A stretch of 64,000 nt of DNA from Pseudoxanthomonas sp. J35 (GCF_000513995.1 NZ_AZVB01000003.1:62001-126000); one strand, 5' to 3'. Shown: positions 40,995-49,819, numbered from the stretch's first letter. Notes: generated by a model not told the origin, from the letters alone. Numbers and translations: made by a program.

Positions 40995-42388
40995 GGATTG
41001 CCTCCCTGCAGGGTGTCGCCGCTGAAGCGCTGCGACACCTGGCGGCGCCGGCGCAGCCAGCCGGCCAGCGCCTGCGGCGCCATGCTGATCGCGGTCAGCG
41101 CGTAGACGATGCGGAACACCTGCAGCCGCCAGCGCACGGCGACGTTGTCGAACACGTCCCCGGCCAGCATCGAGATCACCGCCTGCTCCAGCTGCAGGTG
41201 GTTGCGGGGCTCGGCGAACAGCCGTTCCATCACCGGGGTGGTGAAGCGGTAGATGAACCAGGAGAAGTGGCGCAGGCCGCGGCGCAGGCGGCGGTCCATC
41301 GCGCGCTGCTCGGCGGCTTCGCGCGCCGGATCGCGCAGGATCGCGTCGACCGTGGACGCGGCCTGCTCGCCGCTGTTCATGCCCAGGTAGACGCCGGAGG
41401 AAAACACCGGATCGATGAAGGCGAAGGCGTCGCCGGCCATCACCCAGCCCGGCCCGTGCATGCGGCTGCAGGTGTAGGAGTAGTTGCCGGTGGCGTGCAC
41501 CGGGGCGACGCGCTCGGCGTTGGCCATGCGCGCCCAGACCGATGGAGTGTCACGCAGGGTCTGCATCAGGAACGATTCGTTGTCGCCCTTGCGGGTCTTC
41601 AGGTATTCGGGGAAACACACCGCGCCGACGCTCATCACGTCGCCGGTGAGCGGGATCAGCCACATCCAGCCGTGGGCGAAGCGCTCGACGGTGATGTTGC
41701 CGGCAGCCTCGCCCTCGCGGCGGGTGACGCCGCGGAAGTGGCTGAAGATCGCCGCCGACTGGTGCCGGGGGTTCTTCTTCTTCAGCTTGAGCCTGCTGCC
41801 GAGGAAGGTGTCGCGGCCACTGGCGTCGACCAGGTAGCGCGGGCGGAAGGCCAGCGTGGTGCCGTCGGCCTGGCGCGCGTGCACCACGGCCGGGCGGCCG
41901 CCGGCGCCGAACGCGACCTGCTCGACCTTCACCTGCTGGCGCGCATCCACGCCGCTGGCCAGCGCGTTGTCGAACAGCAGGCTGTCGAACTCGGCGCGCT
42001 TGACCTGGAAGGCGTGGCCGAAGCGCGGATTGAGCGCGCGGTCGAAGCGGAACACGTTGACGCTGTCGGCGTCCCCGCGCATCGGGAAGTCGGCCCCGGG
42101 CTTGTACACGCCGATCGCGCGCACCTGCTCCAGCACGCCCAGGCGCTCGAGGATCGGCAGATTCATCGGCAGCAGCGACTCGCCAATGTGGAAGCGCGGG
42201 TGGACGTCCTTTTCGAGCAGGGTGACCTTCCAGCCGCGGCGGGCCAGGAAGGTCGCAGCGGTGGTGCCGGCCGGGCCACCGCCGATCACCAGCACGTCGG
42301 TCGCGATCGCCGTCCCTCCGGTGCCGGTCGCCGGCTCCGTGCGCGCCGGGGGCGCGGACGGGGTGTTCGGCGGCGCGGGAAGGGTCAT
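40991..42388 (-). CDS. Flavin-dependent halogenase-like oxidoreductase of the pigment cluster
   Basis: 465 residues from MTLPAPPNTPSAPPARTEPA. FAD-binding loop VLVIGGGPAGTTAATFLARR is at 33-52, then RFHIGESLLPMNLPILERLG at 65-84. Both signatures of flavin-dependent halogenases are visible: WMWLIP (WxWxIP) at 241-246 and FIDPVFSSG (FxPxSxG) at 324-332. The RFHIGESLLP block is as in enzymes acting on carrier-bound phenols and pyrroles. Xanthomonadins are brominated aryl polyenes, so this is the natural candidate for ring bromination; a plain monooxygenase or reductase role cannot be excluded. First gene of a leftward unit with the chorismatase. Confidence 0.82.
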   Translation of the reverse strand: MTLPAPPNTPSAPPARTEPATGTGGTAIATDVLVIGGGPAGTTAATFLARRGWKVTLLEKDVHPRFHIGESLLPMNLPILERLGVLEQVRAIGVYKPGADFPMRGDADSVNVFRFDRALNPRFGHAFQVKRAEFDSLLFDNALASGVDARQQVKVEQVAFGAGGRPAVVHARQADGTTLAFRPRYLVDASGRDTFLGSRLKLKKKNPRHQSAAIFSHFRGVTRREGEAAGNITVERFAHGWMWLIPLTGDVMSVGAVCFPEYLKTRKGDNESFLMQTLRDTPSVWARMANAERVAPVHATGNYSYTCSRMHGPGWVMAGDAFAFIDPVFSSGVYLGMNSGEQAASTVDAILRDPAREAAEQRAMDRRLRRGLRHFSWFIYRFTTPVMERLFAEPRNHLQLEQAVISMLAGDVFDNVAVRWRLQVFRIVYALTAISMAPQALAGWLRRRRQVSQRFSGDTLQGGNP

Positions 42389-42534
42389 GCGGAGGGCGGC
42401 CCTGCGGGGTGCTGGAGGACGCCGGATGATAACGCGGGCCCCCGGGGGACGGTTCACGCGGCCTTGCCGGGCTTGCGCGGCGGCGCCCGATGCCGGATCG
42501 TGGCCGCCCTTGCAGAACCCGGAATACCGGACCC
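42389..42534. promoter_or_regulatory. Divergent control region of the pigment cluster
   Basis: 146 bases separate the starts of the leftward halogenase-like/chorismatase unit and the rightward ACP-to-FabG unit, so promoters for both must lie here or overlap the genes. I see no clear -35/-10 pair, operator palindrome or transcription-factor gene nearby. Confidence 0.45.
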
Positions 42535-42801
42535 ATGCCGCAGACCGAAGCCGAACGCGAACTGGCCCAGCTCCTGGTGGAGAGCCTCAACCTGGAGGGC
42601 GTGGACCCGCAGGCGATCGACCCGGAGGCGCCGCTGTTCAACGATGGCCTGGGCCTGGATTCGATCGACGCGCTGGAGCTGTCGCTAGCCGTCGGCAAGC
42701 GCTACGGCGTGCAGCTGCGGGCCGACGGCGACGACAACAAACGCATCTTCGCCTCGCTGCGCGCGCTGGCGGCCCATGTCCAGGCGCACCGCGCCCACTG
42801 A
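42535..42801 (+). CDS. xanC: Acyl carrier protein of the aryl polyene cluster (XanC-like)
   Basis: 88 residues from MPQTEAERELAQLLVESLNL. The phosphopantetheine serine is Ser43 in GLGLDSIDALEL. It is divergent from primary AcpP, typical of pathway-specific ACPs. It would carry the 3-hydroxybenzoyl starter and growing polyene for the KS, FabG and dehydratases encoded here, and needs a phosphopantetheinyl transferase such as the one at 1354-1953. First gene of the rightward operon; the next start is 4 bases after its stop. Confidence 0.9.
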   Translation: MPQTEAERELAQLLVESLNLEGVDPQAIDPEAPLFNDGLGLDSIDALELSLAVGKRYGVQLRADGDDNKRIFASLRALAAHVQAHRAH

Positions 42802-42805
42802 CGTG

Positions 42806-43531
42806 ATGGTCGCCGGCGGCGCGGATGGCCGCGACCCCGCCGCCGCGCTGGCCCTTCCGGTCCAGCTGCTGCTGGGTGTGGCCTATCCTTTCCTGGCCCA
42901 CCTGGCCGGTACCCGCGGCGGCATGTGGCCGGCGCTGGCGCTTGCCGACCTGGTCCTGCTGATGCTGGTGCTGCCGTTGCTGCACCGGCGCTGGTGGGCG
43001 CTGGGCCTGCTGGCCGCGTCGCTGGCCCTGCTCGCCGGCCTGGCCGGAACGATCTGGCTGGACCTGCTGCTGTTGGCGCCGCCGGTGCTGTTCACCGGCT
43101 GGCTGGCGTGGCTGTTCGGGCGCAGCCTGCTGTCCGGGCGCACGCCGCTGGTGACCCGGATCGTCTCGGCGCTGTACGCGCAGTCGGGCTGGTCGCTGCC
43201 CGAAGGCCTGCCGGCCTACGCGCGCCGGCTGACCCTGGGCTGGGCGCTGCTGCTGCTGGCGCTGACCCTGGCCAACGCCGCCCTGGCCCTGTGCGCGGTG
43301 CCCGGAGGAGTGCTGTACGCGCTGGGCCGGGAGCCGTGGATCGCGGTACCGCACCACGCCTGGTCCTGGTTCGCCAACCTGCTCAACTACGGCCTGGTCG
43401 GCGGCTTCATGCTGGCCGAGTTCCAGTACCGCAAGCGCCGCTTCCCGCAGCGGCCCTACCGCAACGGGCTGGATTTCGCCCGGCGCATGGCCGCGCTGGG
43501 CCCGCGCTTCTGGCGCGACCTGCTGCGCTGA
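42806..43531 (+). CDS. COG4648-family membrane protein of aryl polyene clusters
   Basis: 241 residues from MVAGGADGRDPAAALALPVQ; an earlier in-frame ATG at 42776 would overlap the ACP gene. Six hydrophobic segments lie in the first 210 residues (for example LADLVLLMLVLPLLHRR and LLLLALTLANAALALC), then a basic tail QYRKRRFPQRPYRNGLDFAR. The family is found almost only beside aryl-polyene ACP genes. Its role is unknown, though some databases call it a ketosynthase without support. Probably it helps present or move the product at the inner membrane. Confidence 0.8.
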   Translation: MVAGGADGRDPAAALALPVQLLLGVAYPFLAHLAGTRGGMWPALALADLVLLMLVLPLLHRRWWALGLLAASLALLAGLAGTIWLDLLLLAPPVLFTGWLAWLFGRSLLSGRTPLVTRIVSALYAQSGWSLPEGLPAYARRLTLGWALLLLALTLANAALALCAVPGGVLYALGREPWIAVPHHAWSWFANLLNYGLVGGFMLAEFQYRKRRFPQRPYRNGLDFARRMAALGPRFWRDLLR

Positions 43532-43585
43532 ACCGCGCCGGCCGCGCCCTGCCACCGGCTTGCCCGCGCCGACTATCCTTGGCCG

Positions 43586-43873
43586 ATGCGCTTTTCGATC
43601 CCGCCCGACCATCCCTGCCTGGACGGCCACTTCCCCGGACGCCCGCTGGTGCCCGGCGTGGTCCTGCTGGAGCACGTGCTGCAGGCGATCGAGGCCGCGC
43701 ACGCGCCGGCCACGCCGCTGCGCCTGCCCCAGGTGAAGTTCCTGCGCCCGTTGTTGCCGGGGCAGGTCGCCGAGGTGGTGCTGGACGGCGTCGCCCCGCG
43801 CTGGCGCTTCGAGGTCCGCGGCGAGGACGGCGTGCTGGCGCGCGGCGAAGTGCGCGAGGCCACGCATGGCTGA
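43586..43873 (+). CDS. 3-hydroxyacyl-ACP dehydratase, FabZ/ApeI-like hot-dog protein
   Basis: 95 residues, a single short hot-dog domain. The catalytic pair is visible in DGHFPGRPLVPGVVLLEHVL: His15 and Glu29, spaced as in FabZ. It would dehydrate the 3-hydroxy intermediate in each polyene elongation cycle. It is shorter than FabZ (about 150) but typical for ApeI-like members of such clusters. Its stop overlaps the start of the acyltransferase by 8 bases, implying coupled translation. Confidence 0.88.
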   Translation: MRFSIPPDHPCLDGHFPGRPLVPGVVLLEHVLQAIEAAHAPATPLRLPQVKFLRPLLPGQVAEVVLDGVAPRWRFEVRGEDGVLARGEVREATHG

Positions 43874-44867
43874 GCCGGCCGCCGCGGCGTGGAAGCAGCG
43901 TCCCGAAGGCGGGACGCGGGCCTCGCTCGGCCTGATCGTGGCCATCGCCCGCTACGGCGGGCGCCGGCTGGCGCGGCTGTGCCTGTACCCGATCACCGCC
44001 TATTTCCTGCTGGTGCGCGGGCCGGAGCGGCGTGCCTCGCGGGCGTGGCTGTCGCGCGTGCATGGACGCCCGGCCGGGCTGCTGGCGGGGGCGCGGCACA
44101 TCCACTGCTTCGCCGCGACCATCCTCGACCGGCTGTTCCTGCTCGGCGGCCGCCTGGACCGCTTCGATATCCGCGTGCACGGCCTGGCGCCGCTGGAGGC
44201 GCTGCTCGACCAGGGGCGCGGCGCGTTGCTGTTCGGCTCGCACCTGGGCAGCTTCGACGCACTGCGGGTGCTGTCGAAGCGCCGTCCCGGCCTGCAGGTG
44301 CGGATCGTGCTCGACAAGGGCCACAACCCGGTGCTCACCAGCATCTTCGATTCGCTGGACCCGGAACTGGCGCGCGGCGTGATCGACGGCGCCCAGCCCG
44401 GCGCGGCGATCGCCCTGGAGATCCAGCACGCGCTGCAGGAAGGCGCGCTGGTGGCGCTGCTGGTGGACCGCGCGCAACCGCACGAGGACACCGCCGGCGT
44501 GCCCTTCATGGGCACGCCGGCGCGCCTGCCGCTGACCCCGTGGCGACTGGCCGCGGTGCTGCAGGCACCGGTGCTGTTGTGCTTCGGCCTGTACCGCGGC
44601 GGCAACCGCTACGACCTGCACTTCGAACCCTTCCTCGATCCCCGGGTCAAAGGGGTGCCGGCGCGCGGCGAGCGGGCGGCGTGGCTGCAGCGCCAGGTCG
44701 CCGCCTATGCGGCGCGGCTGGAGCACTACGCGCGGCTGGCACCGCTGAACTGGTTCAACTTCTACGATTTCTGGAGCGAGCAGACCGATGAAACGCCGAC
44801 CGACCGCGCGCCTGCGCCTGGCGAGCCTGTGCTGCGCGACGGCGGCGCTGCCGTGCGCCGCGGCTGA
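43866..44867 (+). CDS. LpxL/HtrB-like acyltransferase of the pigment cluster
   Basis: 333 residues. An N-terminal hydrophobic patch (RLARLCLYPITAYFLLV, about 35-51) fits a peripheral membrane anchor. The HxxxxD/E-like acyltransferase motif is in GSHLGSFDALRVL, with LLVDRAQPHEDTAGVPFMG farther on, as in the LABLAT/LpxL family. In aryl polyene clusters this enzyme is thought to attach the acyl chain to a lipid or glycolipid anchor. The last 30 residues (after NWFNFYDFW) overlap the next gene by 80 bases and look like an unconstrained extension. Confidence 0.86.
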   Translation: MAEPAAAAWKQRPEGGTRASLGLIVAIARYGGRRLARLCLYPITAYFLLVRGPERRASRAWLSRVHGRPAGLLAGARHIHCFAATILDRLFLLGGRLDRFDIRVHGLAPLEALLDQGRGALLFGSHLGSFDALRVLSKRRPGLQVRIVLDKGHNPVLTSIFDSLDPELARGVIDGAQPGAAIALEIQHALQEGALVALLVDRAQPHEDTAGVPFMGTPARLPLTPWRLAAVLQAPVLLCFGLYRGGNRYDLHFEPFLDPRVKGVPARGERAAWLQRQVAAYAARLEHYARLAPLNWFNFYDFWSEQTDETPTDRAPAPGEPVLRDGGAAVRRG

Positions 44868-45450
44868 GGCCGCCACGCCGGCGGTCGAGGCCGGGTGGGT
44901 GCTGCAGGCCGTCGCCCGCCCGGCGCCGAGCCGCACGCCGTTCGTCGAGCTGCGCGACTCGCCGATGCTGCGCGAACCGCTGCGCCTGCAGGGCGAGTAC
45001 CGGCGCGAGGCCGACGGCAGCCTGGTGCGCCAGGTCGACGCGCCCTACCGCGAGACCACCACGCTGTCCGCCGGCGAGGCGGTGGTCCAGCGCGACGGCC
45101 GCGCGCCGCGCCGGATCGCCCTGGCGCAGGTACCGGAGCTGGCGGCGGTGCAGGCCGGTTTCGGCGCGCTGCTGGCCGGCGACCGCGCGCTGCTGGAGAA
45201 GACCTACACGGTGAGCGCCGAAGGCGCGCGCGAGGCGTGGACCCTGCGCCTGGTGCCGCGCGATCCGAAGCTGGCCGCGGCGCTGCGCCACATCGACCTG
45301 CACGGTCGCGGCGCGGAACTGCGCTGCGTGGAGAACCAGCCGGCCAAGGGCCCGCCGCAGCTGACCCTGATGGCCGGCGCCGCCGCGGCCGCGTCCGGCG
45401 TCGCCGACGCGTCGAAGCTGGCGGCGCTGTGCCGGGACGGCCAGCGGTGA
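44788..45450 (+). CDS. LolA-like outer-membrane carrier protein
   Basis: 220 residues with an N-terminal signal region (LASLCCATAALPCAAAEA). The middle, with FVELRDSPMLREPLRLQGEY and a series of short beta strands (EYRREADGSLVRQVDAPYRE, LRLVPRDPKLAAAL), resembles the LolA/LolB half-barrel of COG2834 proteins in aryl polyene clusters. It probably carries the hydrophobic pigment across the periplasm, by analogy only. The start lies 80 bases inside the acyltransferase gene, and the stop overlaps the MMPL start by 4 bases. Confidence 0.83.
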   Translation: MKRRPTARLRLASLCCATAALPCAAAEAATPAVEAGWVLQAVARPAPSRTPFVELRDSPMLREPLRLQGEYRREADGSLVRQVDAPYRETTTLSAGEAVVQRDGRAPRRIALAQVPELAAVQAGFGALLAGDRALLEKTYTVSAEGAREAWTLRLVPRDPKLAAALRHIDLHGRGAELRCVENQPAKGPPQLTLMAGAAAAASGVADASKLAALCRDGQR

Positions 45451-47795
45451 GGACAGCCCCCCCGCGCGGCTTCGGCCGCGCCGCCCTGCTGCTGGCCTGG
45501 CTGGCGCTGCTGGCCCTGGCCGCCTGGGCGCTGGGCCGGCACCTGCGCATGGAGGAGGACCTGCGCAGCTTCCTGCCCGCGCCGCGCACGCCGGCACAGG
45601 TGCTGCTGATGGACGAGCTGGGCGAGGGCCCGGGCTCGCGGGTGCTGTTGCTGGCCCTGTCCGGGGCGGAGCCGGAGGTGCTGGCCGCGCGCTCGCAGGC
45701 GCTGCGCGCGCAGCTGGCTGCGCAGGCGGCCGTGGCGCAGGTGGCCAATGGCGACGACGCGGGCCTGGACGCGATCCCCGGACACCTGCGTCCGTACCGC
45801 TACCTGCTCTCGCCGACCCTGGATACGCAACCGCTGGATGCGGCGTTCCTCCGCGACGAACTGCAGCAGCGCGTGCAGGATCTCGGCTCGCCGGCGGCCG
45901 ACCTGGTCGAGCCGCTGCTGCCATCCGATCCCACCCTCGAAACCCTGCGCCTGGCCGGGCAGTGGCAGCCGGCCAACGCACCCGAACGCCGCCATGGCGT
46001 GTGGTTCGACCGCGCCGGCGCGCAGGCGCTGCTGCTGGTGCAGACCCGCGCCGCCGGCTTCGACAGCGCCGGGCAGCAGCAGGCGGTCACCGCGATCCGC
46101 GAAGCGTTCGATGCCACCGGCAGCGCCGGCGATGGCGTGAAGCTCGAAATCTCCGGTCCCGGTGCCTTCGCCGTCGCGATCCGCGACCGCACCGAGCGGG
46201 AGATGGGCTGGATCGGCACCGCCGACACGCTGGGCCTGCTCCTGCTGCTGGGCCTGGCCTACCGGCGCTGGAGCATCCCGTGGCTGGGCGCGCTGCCGCT
46301 GGCCAGCGGCGGCCTGGCCGGGCTTGGCGCGGTGGCCCTGCTGTCCGGCGGCGGCGTGCACGGCATCACCATCGCCTTCGGCTTCACCCTGATCGGCGTG
46401 GCCCAGGATTACCCGATCCACTTCTTCAGCCACCTGCGTCCGGGCCAGTCGCCGCGCGACAGCGTGCGCGCGCTGTGGCCGACCCTGGTCACCGGCGTGG
46501 TCGCCACCTGCATCGCCTACGCGACCTTCCTGTTCTCCGGCGTCGAAGGCCTGCGCCAGCTGGCCGTGTTCACCATTGCCGGCCTCGCGGTCGCCGCGGC
46601 CTGCACGCGCTGGCTGCTGCCGCGGCTGGTGACGCCGGCGCGGCGCGATCCGGCCGATTCGCGTCTGCTCGCGCACCTGTGGCAGCGGGTGGAACGGCTG
46701 TCGCGCCCGCGCCTGGCGCTGGCTGTGGTCGGCCTGCTTGCGGCGGCGATCGTGGCGTTCGCGCCGGGTGCGTTCTGGCAGAACGACCTGTCGCGGCTGA
46801 CGCCGGTGCCGCCGGCGGACCTGCAGCGCGACGCGCAGCTGCGCGCCGAACTGGGCGCGCCCGACGTGCGTTACCTGCTGGCGGTGCAGGGCGCGGATGC
46901 CGACGCCGCGCTGGCCGCCTCCGGACAGCTGCTGCCGCAACTGCGCCAGTTGCAGGCCGCCGGCGTGCTCGACGGCTACGACCTGGCCGCGCGCTACCTG
47001 CCCGCCGCGGCGACCCAGCGCGCACGCCAGCAGGCGCTGCCCGACGAACCGCAGCTGCGCGCCATGCTGGGCGAGGCGCTGGCCGGCACGCCCTTCCGCG
47101 AGGACGCCTTCGAGGCGTTCGTGGAAGATGTCGCGGCCGCGCGCGAAGCCGCGCCGCTGGGCATCGACGACCTTGCCGGCACGCCGCTGGAACTGGCGGT
47201 ATCGGGCCTGCTGCTGCGCGGCGGCGACCACGCCACCGCGCTGGTCTCGCTCACCGGCCTGCACGATCCGCAAGCGCTGGCGGAGGCGATGGCACCGCTC
47301 GGCGCGCAGCTGCTCGACCTCAAGCAGGCATCCGAATCGCTGGTCGCGCAGTGGCGCATGCGCCTGCTCGGCGCGCTGGCGGTGGCGGCGCTGCTGCTGG
47401 CCGCCACGGTGTGGCTGGCGCTGCGCGAGCCGCGCCGGGTGCTGCGGGTGCTGGCGCCGATGGCGCTGGCCACGGTGCTGATCCTGGCGGTGCTGCGGCT
47501 GGGCGGGATCGAGCTGAACCTGTTCCACCTGGTCTCGCTGATCCTCGCCGCCGGCCTGGGCCTGGACTACGCGCTGTTCTTCGACCACGCCGGCGACGAC
47601 CGCGCCGACCAGCTGCGCACCCTGCATGCCCTGGTCGTGTGCAGCCTGACCACGCTGCTGGTGTTCAGCCTGCTGGCGCTGTCCTCGATCCCGGTGCTGC
47701 GGGCGATCGGCAGCACGGTGGCGCTGGGCGTGTTGTTCAACTTCGTGCTGGCACTGCTGATCGCGCGGCGGCCGGCACGGGAGGTCGCGCCATGA
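45447..47795 (+). CDS. MMPL/RND-family transporter of the pigment cluster
   Basis: 782 residues from a GTG start that overlaps the previous stop (GTGA). The two-fold repeat is clear: each half has one helix, a periplasmic domain and five more helices. The first cluster is at about 255-390 (TADTLGLLLLLGLAYRRW, GFTLIGVAQDYPIHFFSHL), the second at about 640-770 (LAAGLGLDYALFFDH, LVVCSLTTLLVFSLLALS). The Asp residues in AQDYPIH and GLDYALF fit proton coupling. It likely exports the acylated polyene through the inner membrane to the LolA-like carrier. Confidence 0.9.
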   Translation: MRTAPPRGFGRAALLLAWLALLALAAWALGRHLRMEEDLRSFLPAPRTPAQVLLMDELGEGPGSRVLLLALSGAEPEVLAARSQALRAQLAAQAAVAQVANGDDAGLDAIPGHLRPYRYLLSPTLDTQPLDAAFLRDELQQRVQDLGSPAADLVEPLLPSDPTLETLRLAGQWQPANAPERRHGVWFDRAGAQALLLVQTRAAGFDSAGQQQAVTAIREAFDATGSAGDGVKLEISGPGAFAVAIRDRTEREMGWIGTADTLGLLLLLGLAYRRWSIPWLGALPLASGGLAGLGAVALLSGGGVHGITIAFGFTLIGVAQDYPIHFFSHLRPGQSPRDSVRALWPTLVTGVVATCIAYATFLFSGVEGLRQLAVFTIAGLAVAAACTRWLLPRLVTPARRDPADSRLLAHLWQRVERLSRPRLALAVVGLLAAAIVAFAPGAFWQNDLSRLTPVPPADLQRDAQLRAELGAPDVRYLLAVQGADADAALAASGQLLPQLRQLQAAGVLDGYDLAARYLPAAATQRARQQALPDEPQLRAMLGEALAGTPFREDAFEAFVEDVAAAREAAPLGIDDLAGTPLELAVSGLLLRGGDHATALVSLTGLHDPQALAEAMAPLGAQLLDLKQASESLVAQWRMRLLGALAVAALLLAATVWLALREPRRVLRVLAPMALATVLILAVLRLGGIELNLFHLVSLILAAGLGLDYALFFDHAGDDRADQLRTLHALVVCSLTTLLVFSLLALSSIPVLRAIGSTVALGVLFNFVLALLIARRPAREVAP

Positions 47796-48235
47796 ACTCA
47801 GGCGGGGTCGACCGCGAAGGCATCCTTGCCCTGGTCCCGCACCAGGGGCCGATGTGCCTGTGGGACGAAGTGGTCGAGTGGAACCTGCGCACCATCCGCC
47901 TGCGCGCGCGCAACCACGTCGATCCGGCGCATCCGCTGCGCGCGCGCGACCGCCTGCACGCGGTGGCGCTGTGCGAGTACGGTGCCCAGGCGATGGCCGT
48001 GCACGGCGGCCTGCTTGCCCGGGCGCAGGGGGGCAGGGCCGCTGCCGGCGTCCTGGTCGCGCTGCGCGAGGTCCAGCTTCATGTCGAACGTATCGACGAC
48101 CTGCCCGGCGCGATCGAGGGCCAGGCCGAACTGGTCGCCGCCGGCGAGGCCAGCCAGCAGTACGTGTTCCGCCTGTTCCACGAAGGCCGGCTGCTGGCGC
48201 AGGGCCGCGCCGCGGCGATGCTCGGCCCGGCGTAG
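47792..48235 (+). CDS. Hot-dog dehydratase, ApeP-like
   Basis: 147 residues, starting in the stop of the transporter gene (ATGA overlap). ILALVPHQGPMCLWDEVVEW is the family opening (typical PHRGPMLLLD). The helix region RLHAVALCEYGAQAMAVHGG has a Glu where the general acid/base of hot-dog dehydratases lies, and ALREVQLHVERIDDL follows. ApeP-type proteins act with ApeI in aryl polyene synthesis, probably dehydrating or isomerising the ACP-bound intermediate. Confidence 0.85.
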   Translation: MNSGGVDREGILALVPHQGPMCLWDEVVEWNLRTIRLRARNHVDPAHPLRARDRLHAVALCEYGAQAMAVHGGLLARAQGGRAAAGVLVALREVQLHVERIDDLPGAIEGQAELVAAGEASQQYVFRLFHEGRLLAQGRAAAMLGPA

Positions 48236-48292
48236 CGCGCCGCCGCACCCGCCGCCACGCACAGGGCCCGCGCGCGCTGGCAGAATCGCGCG

Positions 48293-49033
48293 ATGGACCA
48301 GACCCGTACCCTTCCGCGCCGCGCCCTGGTCACCGGCGGCAGCGGCGACATCGGCGGCGCGATCTGCCAGGCCCTGGCCGCGGCCGGCATGGACGTGGTC
48401 GTGCACGCCAACAGCAACCTGGCCCGCGCCGAAGCGGTGGTCGCGGCGATCCGCGCCGCCGGCGGCAGGGCAGAAGCGGTCGCCTTCGACGTCGCCGACG
48501 GCGCCGCCACCGCCGCGGCGATGGAGTCGCTGCTGGCCGCCGGCCCGGTCGACGCGCTGGTCAACAACGCCGGCATCCACGACGACGCGCCGATGGCCGG
48601 CATGGACGACGCGCGCTGGCACCGCGTCATCGACGTGTCGCTGCACGGCTTCTTCCACGTCACCCGCCCGCTGCTGCTGTCGATGGCGCGCAGGCGCTGG
48701 GGCCGCATCGTCAGCGTGTCCTCGGTGGCGGCGGTGCTCGGCAACCGCGGCCAGACCAACTACGCCGCGGCCAAGGCCGCGCTGCACGGCGCGTCGAAGT
48801 CGCTGGCACGGGAAATGGCCAGCCGCGGCATCACCGTCAATGTGATCGCCCCCGGCGTGATCGAGGGCGCGATGGCCGGCGGGCAGTTCCCGCCGGAGGT
48901 GCTCAAGCAGATGGTGCCGGCCGCGCGCGCCGGCAGGCCGGAGGAAGTGGCGGCGCTGGTCGCGTTCCTGTGCTCCGAGTCCGCCGGCTACATCAACGGC
49001 CAGGTCATCGGGATCAACGGCGGCATGGCCTGA
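48293..49033 (+). CDS. 3-oxoacyl-ACP reductase of the pigment cluster (FabG-like)
   Basis: 246 residues. Cofactor loop ALVTGGSGDIGGAICQAL at 12-29, NNAG in ALVNNAGIHDDAPM, and the catalytic Ser/Tyr/Lys in VSVSSVAAVLGNRGQTNYAA + AKAALHG. It reduces the 3-keto group after each KS condensation. It is a cluster paralogue, distinct from housekeeping FabG by position. It is the last gene of the rightward unit and converges with the glycosyltransferase, with 15 bases between. Confidence 0.92.
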   Translation: MDQTRTLPRRALVTGGSGDIGGAICQALAAAGMDVVVHANSNLARAEAVVAAIRAAGGRAEAVAFDVADGAATAAAMESLLAAGPVDALVNNAGIHDDAPMAGMDDARWHRVIDVSLHGFFHVTRPLLLSMARRRWGRIVSVSSVAAVLGNRGQTNYAAAKAALHGASKSLAREMASRGITVNVIAPGVIEGAMAGGQFPPEVLKQMVPAARAGRPEEVAALVAFLCSESAGYINGQVIGINGGMA

Positions 49034-49048
49034 TGCCGCCGAGGCGCC

Positions 49049-49819
49049 TCAGTCGCGGTCGATCAGCGGTGCCTGCGCGCGCACCCGCGCGTACTCGCGC
49101 CACACATCGCCGTGCTTGAGCACCTGCCGCACCACGTGCGAGGTGATCCGGTACAGGTCGCGCAGCGGGCGGAAGTGGCTGCGCCGCAGCGGGCCGCCGT
49201 CGTCGCCGCGGTAGCGCGTTTCCACCGGCACCGACACGCAGCGCACGCCGAGCTGGCGCGCGGCCGAGATCAGCATCTGCGCCTCGAATACGAAGTCCTC
49301 GCCGGGCACGTCGCGCAGCGCGACCACCTCGGCCGGGTAGTAGCGCTGCCCGCTCTGGGTGTCGGCGATGCGGTGGCCGGCGGCCCAGGCCACGCCCCAG
49401 TCGCCGAAGGCGTTGGCCGCGCGCCGGTGCGGCGGCGCGGCCGCGCGGTGGCGCAGGCGCGCGCCGATGATGATGTGGTCCGGATGGCGCGCGGCCGCGG
49501 CCAGCAGCCGCGGCAGGTCGGAAGGGTCGTGCTGGCCGTCGCCGTCGAGGGTGAGCACGCCGCGCGCGCCACGCGCCAGCGCCTCGGCGAAACCGCTGCG
49601 CAGCGCCGCGCCCTTGCCGCGCCGCTGCGGATGGCGCAGCACCGTCACCGGCAGGTCGCGCAGGCAGTCGCCGGTGCCGTCGTCCGAACCGTCGTCGACC
49701 ACGATCACCCACGGCACGTGGCGCAGGCATTCCTCGACCACCTGGCGGATCCGCAGCGCCTCGTTGAGTGCCGGGATCACCACCGCCACCTCGCCGTCGC
49801 GGCGGGCCGGCTCAGCCAT
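49049..49819 (-). CDS. Family 2 glycosyltransferase of the pigment cluster
   Basis: 256 residues, GT-A fold. VAVVIPALNEALRIRQVVEE is the nucleotide-sugar entrance, VIVVDDGSDDGTGDCL follows, and the metal-binding motif lies in GVLTLDGDGQHDPSDLPRLL (DGD, DxD-like). It resembles dolichol-phosphate mannosyltransferase-like GT2 enzymes without the C-terminal membrane part. In aryl polyene clusters such an enzyme is expected to build the head group that anchors the pigment. Its start overlaps the stop of the chain-length-factor gene by 8 bases. Confidence 0.88.
   Translation of the reverse strand: MAEPARRDGEVAVVIPALNEALRIRQVVEECLRHVPWVIVVDDGSDDGTGDCLRDLPVTVLRHPQRRGKGAALRSGFAEALARGARGVLTLDGDGQHDPSDLPRLLAAAARHPDHIIIGARLRHRAAAPPHRRAANAFGDWGVAWAAGHRIADTQSGQRYYPAEVVALRDVPGEDFVFEAQMLISAARQLGVRCVSVPVETRYRGDDGGPLRRSHFRPLRDLYRITSHVVRQVLKHGDVWREYARVRAQAPLIDRD

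Noticed and set aside
45204-48248. 1014-codon minus-strand open frame opposite the MMPL transporter
   Set aside because: His/Gln/Arg-rich shadow of a transporter with clear RND features and coupled overlaps.
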